From positions 1 through 64,000 of the forward strand of contig JBBQAN010000008.1 of the NCBI GenBank assembly GCA_038316385.1: DNA of 64,000 bases, read 5' to 3'. This DNA is from SZAS-103 sp038316385 (lineage in GTDB: Bacteria > Pseudomonadota > Gammaproteobacteria > Xanthomonadales > Xanthomonadaceae). Under the pieces are notes generated by a model. The model was not told the DNA's origin, searched no databases, and saw only the letters and a list, made by a program, of their open reading frames with translations. Below, piece after piece: positions 47,513 to 54,894 of the stretch (position 1 is the first letter of the stretch; each line of letters begins with the position of its first letter). Position numbers and translations under genes: made by a program.

Positions 47513-48262
47513 TTACGGTTCATGCTGAAAAGACGCATTCGACTTGCGTCGTTCATATCTGCGTATTGAAGCCGACGCATCGAACGTCCAGAACAGTCGC
47601 TTGGCCGCTTCGGGAATCCCGCGCGCTTTGACGTGCATTTCGCGGACGCCGGCGAGTGCGACGCATCCTCCATCGAATTGCCACGTGATCGCTGTTGCAG
47701 CTTTTTCATCGCAGGCGAGGGCGCAGTGCTTTCTCGCTACCTGCAGTTGCAATCCGGTGCCATCGCGCTTGCCGCTTGCTTCCTTCAGCGCCCAGCACCT
47801 GAGAAACACGGCCTGTTGCTCTTCAGCCGAAGCCAGCCGCAACTGTTTGTTTTCCTCGAACGAAAAAACCTGACTGGCGAGCGCGAGCCAGTTGCGCGGC
47901 CTGACTGCGAACTCCAAGTCGATGCCGATCGGAACAGCGGCGACTGCAACTGCGACCGACTCGCCACTATGGCTGATCGATACATGCAGGCCGTGTTCCT
48001 TGCGTCCATCCCGCAACACCATCGCAGGTGCGCCAGTCGACGCTGCAACCAGGATCCATTCGCCCGCTTTTGTAGTCGTTCGCTCTGCTGCCAAGCTGCG
48101 CGCCAGCCAATGGCCCGCGATGAATTGCCGACGCCGCTTCTGCGAGCCCATTGCTGCAAGTCGCTTCGATTCTTCTTCGCCCAGCCACGATTCTGGCTGC
48201 GCCCCCGCCTGTGCCAATACCGTTGAAACATCGACGACGAGCAGGTCGACGATTGGCGTCAA
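47513..48262 (-). CDS. Sfp-type 4'-phosphopantetheinyl transferase
   Basis: A 249-residue enzyme that loads phosphopantetheine onto carrier proteins. The Mg-binding motif GIDLEF (113-118) and the second motif CWALKEASGK (156-165) are in place, preceded by the VSISHSG block near residue 94. The start is unusual: TTG at 48262 overlaps the stop of the upstream gene as TTGA. It has AGGAACG upstream, and no ATG gives a complete N-terminus. It is probably the pigment-specific activator of the ACP(s) of this operon and is its last clear member. Confidence 0.85.
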   Translation of the reverse strand: MTPIVDLLVVDVSTVLAQAGAQPESWLGEEESKRLAAMGSQKRRRQFIAGHWLARSLAAERTTTKAGEWILVAASTGAPAMVLRDGRKEHGLHVSISHSGESVAVAVAAVPIGIDLEFAVRPRNWLALASQVFSFEENKQLRLASAEEQQAVFLRCWALKEASGKRDGTGLQLQVARKHCALACDEKAATAITWQFDGGCVALAGVREMHVKARGIPEAAKRLFWTFDASASIRRYERRKSNASFQHEP

Positions 48263-48672
48263 GGCGCCACGTTCCTGGCGATGTCCTGCAGCAGCGTGGC
48301 CACCCATGCGTTGTATTTGGGATGGATGTACGCCACACCGTCGCGCATTGCGTAGTTGAGGTTCTCGCTGGACACGTAGGTCGCAGTCAGGCCCTTGGCG
48401 TCGTAGGAAACATCGATCACGACCACGAACTTGCCGCGGATGGTGTTGCTCAGCGTCATCTTGCCGGGCTGGTCGGCAGTCGGATGCCAGCCACGGCTGG
48501 CGCCGGCGGCGACGATGCTGTCGTGCACTTTCTGCACGGCGGCAGCGCCGCTACCCGAAGCAACCAGATCGACGTGCTGCGACGCTTGCAACGGCTGCGA
48601 TGGCCGCGCCTGCCCATTGAGCGACAACAGCATCGATACCGCGAATACCAAGGCGAAGAACAGGTTTTTCAT
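48259..48672 (-). CDS. Small exported protein in the aryl polyene operon
   Basis: A 137-residue protein I do not recognise. The signal peptide KNLFFALVFAVSMLLSLNGQA ends near residue 22. The mature part is a small alpha/beta domain (VQKVHDSIVAAGASRGW, MTLSNTIRGKFVVVIDVSYDAKGLTATYVSSENLNY, and a C-terminal helix VATLLQDIARNV). The Lys/Val strand pattern is like small periplasmic proteins of unknown function found in pigment clusters. It lies 29 bases after a ketosynthase gene and overlaps the PPTase start. It might be a periplasmic helper in pigment transfer. Confidence 0.75.
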   Translation of the reverse strand: MKNLFFALVFAVSMLLSLNGQARPSQPLQASQHVDLVASGSGAAAVQKVHDSIVAAGASRGWHPTADQPGKMTLSNTIRGKFVVVIDVSYDAKGLTATYVSSENLNYAMRDGVAYIHPKYNAWVATLLQDIARNVAP

Positions 48673-48701
48673 GGTCGATTCCCAATGGATGGAAGCGCAG
48701 T

Positions 48702-49931
48702 TCACCCGTGCCAGCGGCGGAATATCAGCGACGTGTTGATGCCACCGAAGGCGAAATTGTTGCTCATGACTACATCTGTTTGCAGGTTACGCCCGCTGCC
48801 GGTGATGTAATCGAGCGTGCCGCAACGCGGATCGACGTTGCGCAGATTGATCGTCGGCGCAAACCAGCCGGCGCGCATCATCTCGATGCTCGTCCAAGCC
48901 TCGAGCGCACCGCAAGCGCCGAGGGTATGCCCGGTATAACTTTTCAGCGAACTGATCGGCATGCGCTCACCGAACACGGCATGGGTCGCGATAGTTTCGG
49001 CGATGTCACCGTGTTCGGTGGCGGTACCGTGGGCATTGACGTAACCCACCGCTTTCGCAGACAGCCCGGCATCGGCGAGCGCAATGCGCATCGCTTCGGC
49101 CATCGTCGCTGCCGTCGGCTGGGTGACGTGCTTGCCGTCGCTGTTGGTGCCGAAGCCGACAACCTCGGCAAGGATGTGTGCACCGCGCGCTTGTGCATAA
49201 TCGAGGTTCTCCAGCACCAGCGTGCTGGCGCCTTCGCCGATGACGAGGCCATCGCGGTCGCGATCAAATGGACGCGGCGTCGATTCCGGCGCATCGTTTT
49301 GCGTGCTGGTGGCGAACAGAGTGTCGAACACTGCGGCGGTGGCGACATCGAGCTCTTCGGCACCACCGGCGAGCATCACCGTTTGATAGCCGGCCCTGAT
49401 CGTCTCGTAGCCGTAACCGATGCCCTGGCTGCCGGACGTACATGCACTGGCGGTCGGAATGATGCGGCCGGTGATGCCGAAGAACACGCCCATGTTGACC
49501 GGCGCGGAGTGGCTCATCATCTTGATATAGGACGACGAGGTGATCGACTGGGTATTCTTTTCAACCATCATCCGCCCGAAATCGCCCATCGACGCCGGCG
49601 TACCGGACGACGAACCGTAGGAGATTCCGAGCTTGCCGCTCTTCACGATCGGGTCGTCGAGGAGGCCCGCGTCTATCAGCGCCAGTTCGCTCGCGCGGGT
49701 CGCCATCAATGCCACCCGACCCATGCTGCGCGTCGCCTTGCGGTTGTAATGCGCGGGCAGATCGAACGGCGCCGCTGGCACGCCGAGCCGTGTGTTGAGT
49801 CCTGTGTATTCCGACCACGCATCGATGCGCTGCACGCCATTGCGGCACGCGCGCAAACGCGCCTCGACCGTCGGCCAATCGTGGCCCAGCGAGCTGATGT
49901 TGCCCGCGCCGGTGATGACCACACGATGCAT
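48702..49931 (-). CDS. Beta-ketoacyl-ACP synthase (FabF-like), aryl polyene type
   Basis: A 409-residue condensing enzyme. The catalytic triad is Cys164 (TASACTSGSQG), His301 (NAHGTATEHGD) and His335 (SYTGHTLGAC). The GINTSL stretch at the C-terminus is intact. It should elongate the aryl-polyene chain with malonyl-ACP. The ATG at 49931 overlaps the stop of the ketoreductase gene as ATGA; a TTG at 49934 is only one codon longer. A second ketosynthase gene lies 1.2 kb upstream in the same operon, so the two may form a heterodimer or act at different stages. Confidence 0.93.
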   Translation of the reverse strand: MHRVVITGAGNISSLGHDWPTVEARLRACRNGVQRIDAWSEYTGLNTRLGVPAAPFDLPAHYNRKATRSMGRVALMATRASELALIDAGLLDDPIVKSGKLGISYGSSSGTPASMGDFGRMMVEKNTQSITSSSYIKMMSHSAPVNMGVFFGITGRIIPTASACTSGSQGIGYGYETIRAGYQTVMLAGGAEELDVATAAVFDTLFATSTQNDAPESTPRPFDRDRDGLVIGEGASTLVLENLDYAQARGAHILAEVVGFGTNSDGKHVTQPTAATMAEAMRIALADAGLSAKAVGYVNAHGTATEHGDIAETIATHAVFGERMPISSLKSYTGHTLGACGALEAWTSIEMMRAGWFAPTINLRNVDPRCGTLDYITGSGRNLQTDVVMSNNFAFGGINTSLIFRRWHG

Positions 49932-50659
49932 CAAACAAGGCCTCCATTGACCGAAATCACCTGCCGGGTGATGTAACCGGCTGCCTCCGACATCAGGAAT
50001 GCGACCGCTGCGGCGACCTCTTCGGGCTGGCCGATCCTGCGCATTGGGATCATCTTCATTGCTTCCTCCAGCATTTCGGCATCGACCATCTCGGTCTCAA
50101 TCAATCCCGGTGCCACACAATTCACGGTGATCGCACGCTTGGCCAGCTCCAACGCCAGCGCTTTTGTCGCACCGATGATGCCTGCCTTGGCAGCACTGTA
50201 GTTGGTCTGACCTCGATTGCCGACCAGCCCCGACACGGACGATAGGGTGACGATGCGACCCAGCTGGCGACGCCGCACCATTGGCATGACCAGCGGCTGC
50301 AGCACGTTATAGAAACCGTCGAGATTGGTGCGGATCACGCTATCCCACTCCTCGCCGCTCATCGCCGGGAAGGCGTTGTCAGCGGCGATGCCGGCATTGC
50401 AGACGACACCGTAGTACGCGCCATGCGCTTCCACGTCGGCTGCGAGCACGACGGCGCATGCAGAGCGATCGGCGATGTCGAAGCACAGCACTCGTGCCGC
50501 CGCGCCAAGCTGCCGGCACTGCGTCGCCACGGCTTCGGCATCATCGCGGCGGCTGCGGCAATGCACGACCAGGTCAAAGCCATCGCTCGCCAGTCGCAAG
50601 GCAATCGCGCGGCCAATGCCGCGGCTGGCGCCGGTGACGAGAACGGTGTGCCTGCTCAT
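49931..50659 (-). CDS. 3-oxoacyl-ACP reductase (FabG-like), aryl polyene type
   Basis: A 242-residue SDR enzyme for the keto-reduction step of polyene extension. It has TGASRGIG (9-16), VCNAG (86-90), the catalytic Ser141, Tyr154 and Lys158 (SSVSGL and NYSAAKAG) and the VNCVAPGLIETEM block near 180. The ATG at 50659 overlaps the dehydratase stop as ATGA. The longer frame up to 50959 lies in the dehydratase gene and is rejected. It is one of the core aryl polyene genes. Confidence 0.93.
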   Translation of the reverse strand: MSRHTVLVTGASRGIGRAIALRLASDGFDLVVHCRSRRDDAEAVATQCRQLGAAARVLCFDIADRSACAVVLAADVEAHGAYYGVVCNAGIAADNAFPAMSGEEWDSVIRTNLDGFYNVLQPLVMPMVRRRQLGRIVTLSSVSGLVGNRGQTNYSAAKAGIIGATKALALELAKRAITVNCVAPGLIETEMVDAEMLEEAMKMIPMRRIGQPEEVAAAVAFLMSEAAGYITRQVISVNGGLV

Positions 50660-51144
50660 GCGTTGATTCCCTCGAGGAAAGCCGTTGGATCGGGTGGCTC
50701 GAACACGGCCACCTGCGCGCGCGCAAGTTCCGCCTCGCCGGCCACGATGCGACAGGAAAACATGCCCATGCCATTGTCGCCGAACAACTCGCGCCGCACC
50801 TCGATCCGCAGCGACGTTCCGAAGGCAAAATGCGCTGCGCTGCATTCGTAGCGCCGCGTACCGAGCAGGAAACCGATCCGTATCGGCTCGCCGCGCGCCA
50901 GTGCGCGACAACCAGCCCACGCGGAAATGGCCTGCGCCATGTATTCGATGCCGACCCATGCCGGCACACCATCATCGTCGGCAAACAGGTTGTCGGCAGC
51001 GACAACGGCTCCAACGATCACACCATCCCCGTCACCTGCGAACAGACGATCGAGCAGCAACATTCGCCCACGATGCGGAACGACGGCCTCAATGCCGATG
51101 CCTTCCGCCGGGATGTCCACGGTTTCCATTTCAGCCGGCTCCAT
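50656..51144 (-). CDS. 3-hydroxyacyl-ACP dehydratase (ApeP-like hot-dog fold)
   Basis: A protein of about 162 residues of the hot-dog dehydratase group found in aryl polyene clusters. VVPHRGRMLLLDRL is the typical N-terminal His-containing block, followed by AWVGIEYMAQAISAWAGCRAL with the central helix. IGFLLGTRRYECSAAHFAFGTSLRIEV follows, and no thioesterase motif is seen. It should dehydrate 3-hydroxyacyl-ACP to the trans double bond. The ATG at 51144 or 51129 may be the start. It overlaps the reductase gene by 4 bases and follows the ketosynthase gene by one base. Confidence 0.88.
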   Translation of the reverse strand: MEPAEMETVDIPAEGIGIEAVVPHRGRMLLLDRLFAGDGDGVIVGAVVAADNLFADDDGVPAWVGIEYMAQAISAWAGCRALARGEPIRIGFLLGTRRYECSAAHFAFGTSLRIEVRRELFGDNGMGMFSCRIVAGEAELARAQVAVFEPPDPTAFLEGINA

Positions 51145-51145
51145 A

Positions 51146-52330
51146 TCAACCCGCCCCCAGCACGAGGGCGGCATTGCTTCCGCCGAAAGCGAACGACTGG
51201 CTGAGCAGATGGCGCAACGGTCGCGCGGCGATTTCTGCCGGGCGCGTCAGATGCAGGGGCGGCAGCGCCGGGTCGGCGTTGCCGTCCCACCAGTGCGGCG
51301 GAACATGGTGTCGCGGATTGTCGACCAGCGTCAGCCAGCACAGCGCCGCCTCGATCGCACCGGCGGCGCCGAGCGCGTGCCCCGTCAGCGGCTTGGTGGA
51401 ACTGCATGGCGTTTCCGCACCGAACAAACTAACAACGACTAAACTTTCCATCGCGTCGTTCTGTTGTGTCGCGGTGCCGTGCAGGTTGATGTAGTCGATG
51501 TCGCTGGCGTTTAGGCCGGCCCGATCCAGCGACTGCGAGATCGCCCTGTGCGCGCCGGCGCCGGTCGGATCCGGCGCCGACATATGGTGCGCATCGGCGC
51601 TCTCCCCGTAACCTTCGAGGCGCACTGCACCCTGCTCGCGCGTCATCAGGAACAGCGCCGCGCCTTCACCGATGTTGATGCCGCAACGATTGGCCGAGAA
51701 TGGATTGCAGCGCGACACAGACACCGCTTCCAGCGACTTGAAGCCAGCGATGGTGAACGCGCACAACGAATCGGCGCCGCCCGCGATCACCGCATCGGCC
51801 AGTCCCGCATTGAGCAGGCGCGCAGCCGACGCAATCGCCTTCGCACTGGAAGAACACGCGGTGGAAATCACATGCGCCGGCCCGCAGCTGCCGACTTCGC
51901 GGGCGAGAAAAGCGGCGGGCGACACCATCTCCTGCTGGGCGTAATGGAAACCTTTCGGCCAATGTCCGTGTTCGAGCAGGAAGCGCTGCGCCTGCTCGCC
52001 TTCGGCGATGCCCGACGTGCTGGTGCCGATCACGATGGCGACCCGCGCTGGCCCATGGCGTTCGATCGCGCGATCGACGGCGGGACGGATTTCGTCCAAC
52101 GCCACTCGTAGCAAGGCGTTGTTGCGGCTGCGCATCCCGACGGGCACCTTATCAAGCGCAGGCAGCGACTGGTTGTACGCGCCAAGGGCCAGCAGCCGGC
52201 CCGGCGTCCAACGTTCCGACATCGCCACGCCGCGCGGCGCATCGCTGGCGAACATCGCCGCACGCACGGCCTTCTTCCCCGCTCCGAGCGCGCAGACGAT
52301 GCCCAACTCGTTGAGGAAAATCGCGCTCAT
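51146..52330 (-). CDS. Second beta-ketoacyl-ACP synthase of the aryl polyene operon
   Basis: A 394-residue condensing enzyme. The triad Cys159 (STACSSSAK), His284 (NLHGTATQQND) and His318 (KPLTGHALGAAG) is intact, so it is not a dead chain-length factor. AFAGSNAAL-type end: SFAFGGSNAALVLGAG. It is distinct in sequence from the downstream ketosynthase and probably partners with it. The ATG at 52330 overlaps the stop of the lipoprotein gene by 4 bases (ATGA). Confidence 0.92.
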   Translation of the reverse strand: MSAIFLNELGIVCALGAGKKAVRAAMFASDAPRGVAMSERWTPGRLLALGAYNQSLPALDKVPVGMRSRNNALLRVALDEIRPAVDRAIERHGPARVAIVIGTSTSGIAEGEQAQRFLLEHGHWPKGFHYAQQEMVSPAAFLAREVGSCGPAHVISTACSSSAKAIASAARLLNAGLADAVIAGGADSLCAFTIAGFKSLEAVSVSRCNPFSANRCGINIGEGAALFLMTREQGAVRLEGYGESADAHHMSAPDPTGAGAHRAISQSLDRAGLNASDIDYINLHGTATQQNDAMESLVVVSLFGAETPCSSTKPLTGHALGAAGAIEAALCWLTLVDNPRHHVPPHWWDGNADPALPPLHLTRPAEIAARPLRHLLSQSFAFGGSNAALVLGAG

Positions 52331-52869
52331 GGCGTGGCCTGTTGCAGTTGCACCGACACGATGTCGAGGCGAAAATGCGCGTGCTCGATCTCGACGCGAT
52401 CCGGCGCGGGGAAGCGCACGGTTTCGACCGACGTGTCTCCGTGGCGAAGCTGGCGCGAATTGCCGCTTTCAATCAGATTCCAACCCGCGGGCAATGCGGC
52501 GCGTATCGCCTGCGCCGGCCATTGCGCGAGTTGCAGGTCGCTCAGCACTTCCTCGCCGCGCAGCGCTTTCGGCAACCATGCTGCGCGATGTTGCTCCAGA
52601 TGCTTTCCATCCCAGCGCAGGCGCAACGCGGACTGCCCCATCGACTGGATCTCCAGCCTGACCTCGCCCGCATCAACTTCCAGCAACCCATCGAGCGTGC
52701 GTTGTTCCGAGCCGAAATGAAAACTCAACTGCTGCTGCAACGCCAACGGATGTCCGAGGCTGGCCGGTGAGAGCCGCAGGTCCAAAGTCGAGTGCTCGCC
52801 GCGCTGCGCATGACCGGCGCAATCTGCGAGCAGCAGGCTTGCGCAAGCTATCAAGATCGCGAGTCGCAT
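52327..52869 (-). CDS. DUF3261-like lipoprotein of the aryl polyene operon
   Basis: A 180-residue lipoprotein. The lipobox LLLADC places the lipidated Cys at residue 17. The mature part has a beta-rich pattern (LSFHFGSEQRTLDGLLEVDAGEVRLEIQSMGQSALRLRWDG) and WLPKALRGEEVLSDLQLAQWPAQAIRAAL near the middle, matching DUF3261. Such lipoproteins belong to aryl polyene and xanthomonadin clusters and may accept or place the pigment at the outer membrane, together with the LolA-like protein. The ATG at 52869 follows the methyltransferase stop by 5 bases. Confidence 0.87.
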   Translation of the reverse strand: MRLAILIACASLLLADCAGHAQRGEHSTLDLRLSPASLGHPLALQQQLSFHFGSEQRTLDGLLEVDAGEVRLEIQSMGQSALRLRWDGKHLEQHRAAWLPKALRGEEVLSDLQLAQWPAQAIRAALPAGWNLIESGNSRQLRHGDTSVETVRFPAPDRVEIEHAHFRLDIVSVQLQQATP

Positions 52870-52874
52870 CGCTT

Positions 52875-53618
52875 TCACAGCGTCTTGCGCGCAGCGACGT
52901 TGACCAGGGTTTCCTCGCGCTGGCCGAAAGGCTTCGGCTTGCGCAGCTTGAAACGCTCCAGCAAGCCGAAGTCCCTGGCGCGGCTCCACCACAGGTAGGG
53001 ATACGATACGTTGCGCTCGCCGAATTCGAAGCCCTGGTCGCGCAGCATCTGCAGGTATTGCTCGGCGCTCTTCTGCACTTCCATCGGGTGGCGGAACAGC
53101 CAGCGGATCACCCAGGTGTCGATATAGGCCTTGGTCGATTCGGCAAACAGCAGCCAGCCACCCGGCTTGAGCACGCGCCAGAATTCGGCCAGCGCCTTTT
53201 CCTGGTCTACGAGGTGGTGGAAGGTCTGGTGGCAGAACACGACATCGACGCTCGCGTCCGGCAACTGAATGGCGGCACAGTCGCTGGCGATGAGCTCGAC
53301 CTTGAAACGCATCTTTCCGGCTTCGCCACGCGAACACTCGAGGCTGTGCGGATCGGCGTCCATGCCGATGATCTTGGCTGGCGCGAAGGCACCACGCAGC
53401 ATCCGGAACGAACGTCCCTGGCCGCAACCGGCATCGAGCAGGGTGCAGCCGTCCGGCAGCGGCGGATCGACCAGCCTTTGCAGGTCGGCAATCGCCACCC
53501 GCAACACATGGTGTTGCCAGACGTGGCTTTGCAGGAACCAGAAACCGAAGCGGGTTTCCGCCACGTAGTTGGATGAGGGATTGGTCGCGACGGCAGTATT
53601 CACAACGTCAGTATTCAT
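52875..53618 (-). CDS. SAM-dependent methyltransferase of the aryl polyene operon
   Basis: A 247-residue class I methyltransferase. Motif I is TLLDAGCGQGRSFRML (near residue 60), the acidic residue of motif II is in IIGMDADPHSLE, and motif IV is ASVDVVFCHQTFHHL, followed by VLKPGGWLLFAES. This is the set of the ubiE/biotin-synthase-like group. It may O-methylate the aryl ring, as known for some xanthomonadins. The ATG at 53618 lies 10 bases after the stop of the flavin halogenase-like gene. Confidence 0.9.
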   Translation of the reverse strand: MNTDVVNTAVATNPSSNYVAETRFGFWFLQSHVWQHHVLRVAIADLQRLVDPPLPDGCTLLDAGCGQGRSFRMLRGAFAPAKIIGMDADPHSLECSRGEAGKMRFKVELIASDCAAIQLPDASVDVVFCHQTFHHLVDQEKALAEFWRVLKPGGWLLFAESTKAYIDTWVIRWLFRHPMEVQKSAEQYLQMLRDQGFEFGERNVSYPYLWWSRARDFGLLERFKLRKPKPFGQREETLVNVAARKTL

Positions 53619-53628
53619 GGTGTCCCGG

Positions 53629-54864
53629 TCACGCTTGCGAACAGATTTCGACGAGCGCCCGCAACCGCCGTTGCGGTTCGGCCACGTACGGGTTGCTGGT
53701 ATCCCAGGCATAGCCGGCGAGGATCGAGCAAATCATCTCGCGGATACCCGTCGATGCATTGGGATGGAAGATGATCTTCTGGAAGCCGCCGTCGTACCAG
53801 GCATCGACGTAGCAGCGAAACGTGTCGATACCCTTGCGCAAGACGACGCTGTAGTCCGCTTCCCAATCGACCGTCTCGCCGGCGAATTGCCTCGCGATGC
53901 AGGCGCTCGCCAGGCTGGCGGACTTGAACGCAATCGTCACGCCCGAGGAAAACACCGGATCGAGGAACTCGCCGGCATTACCGAGCAGCGCGAAGCCGTT
54001 GCCGTGGAGCGATTTGACGTTGGCGGCATAGCCAACGATCTTGCGCGCCGGCGTATCCCAAGTCGCGTTTTCCAGCAAGGTCGATAGGCCGGGATCCTCG
54101 GCGACGATGGCTCGAAGGCGATCGCTGTCGTCACCTTCGTACTGTTCGAGGAATTCGCTGCACGCCACTACGCCGAGCGAGCAGCGGCCGTTTGAGAACG
54201 GGATCGTCCAGTACCAGACATCGTGGTGCCGTGGATGAACGGTGATCAGGATCTTGTTGCGGTCGAAGCTCCCGCCGGGCGCAATGCCATCACGGACATG
54301 CGTGAACAATGCGCCGCGAACCGGAAAATTCGATGGCGTCTCCAGTTGCAATAAGCGCGGTAGCACCCGACCGAAACCGCTTGCATCGAGCAGGAAACGC
54401 GCCTCGACGCGATACTCCTCGCCATCTAGCCCGCGCACATCGACCACGGGGTTCCCAGCACTGACATCCACCGCCGTCACCGCATGTCGATAACGCACCG
54501 TCGCACCGGCGGCCTCGGCACAATCGGCCAGAACCTTGTCGAAGTCGGCGCGCTGCACCTGGTAGGTGGTGCTCCAGCCTTTCGAGAATTTGTGGCGGAA
54601 ATCGAATTGCGTGCGCGCGTCGCCGCAGGCGAAGGCGGCGCCGTTCTTGTACTGGAAGCCGGCCTCGACGACGGACTGCAGCATGCCCGCGGCCTCGATG
54701 TATTCCATGCTTTGCGGCAACAGGCTTTCGCCGATCGAGAAGCGCGGGAATTGCTCCTTCTCCACGATCAGCACCTCACGCCCCTGCTTGCGCAACAGAC
54801 CGGCCGCGACCGCACCAGCAGGACCCGCGCCGATGATCAGGATCTCGGTGTGTTCAGTCCGCAT
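53629..54864 (-). CDS. Flavin-dependent halogenase-like oxidoreductase
   Basis: A 411-residue FAD protein. GAGPAG (12-17) is the FAD loop. GFQYKNGAAFACGD has the Lys73 in the KxGAxF context typical of flavin halogenases, and WYWTIP (217-222) is the WxWxIP halogenase signature. GNAGEFLDPVFSSGVT is the C-terminal FAD block. If active it would chlorinate or brominate the aryl ring; xanthomonadins are known to be brominated. A monooxygenase role without halogenation is possible, as the motifs are shared with close relatives. The ATG at 54864 has GAGAGA upstream. Confidence 0.85.
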   Translation of the reverse strand: MRTEHTEILIIGAGPAGAVAAGLLRKQGREVLIVEKEQFPRFSIGESLLPQSMEYIEAAGMLQSVVEAGFQYKNGAAFACGDARTQFDFRHKFSKGWSTTYQVQRADFDKVLADCAEAAGATVRYRHAVTAVDVSAGNPVVDVRGLDGEEYRVEARFLLDASGFGRVLPRLLQLETPSNFPVRGALFTHVRDGIAPGGSFDRNKILITVHPRHHDVWYWTIPFSNGRCSLGVVACSEFLEQYEGDDSDRLRAIVAEDPGLSTLLENATWDTPARKIVGYAANVKSLHGNGFALLGNAGEFLDPVFSSGVTIAFKSASLASACIARQFAGETVDWEADYSVVLRKGIDTFRCYVDAWYDGGFQKIIFHPNASTGIREMICSILAGYAWDTSNPYVAEPQRRLRALVEICSQA

Positions 54865-54894
54865 GCGCGATCTCTCGATCAACGGGAATTGGCA

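Noticed and set aside
49931..50959. Longer N-terminus (100 extra residues) for the FabG-like reductase
   Set aside because: The extra part is an out-of-frame reading of the dehydratase gene; the SDR fold starts at the ATG at 50659.
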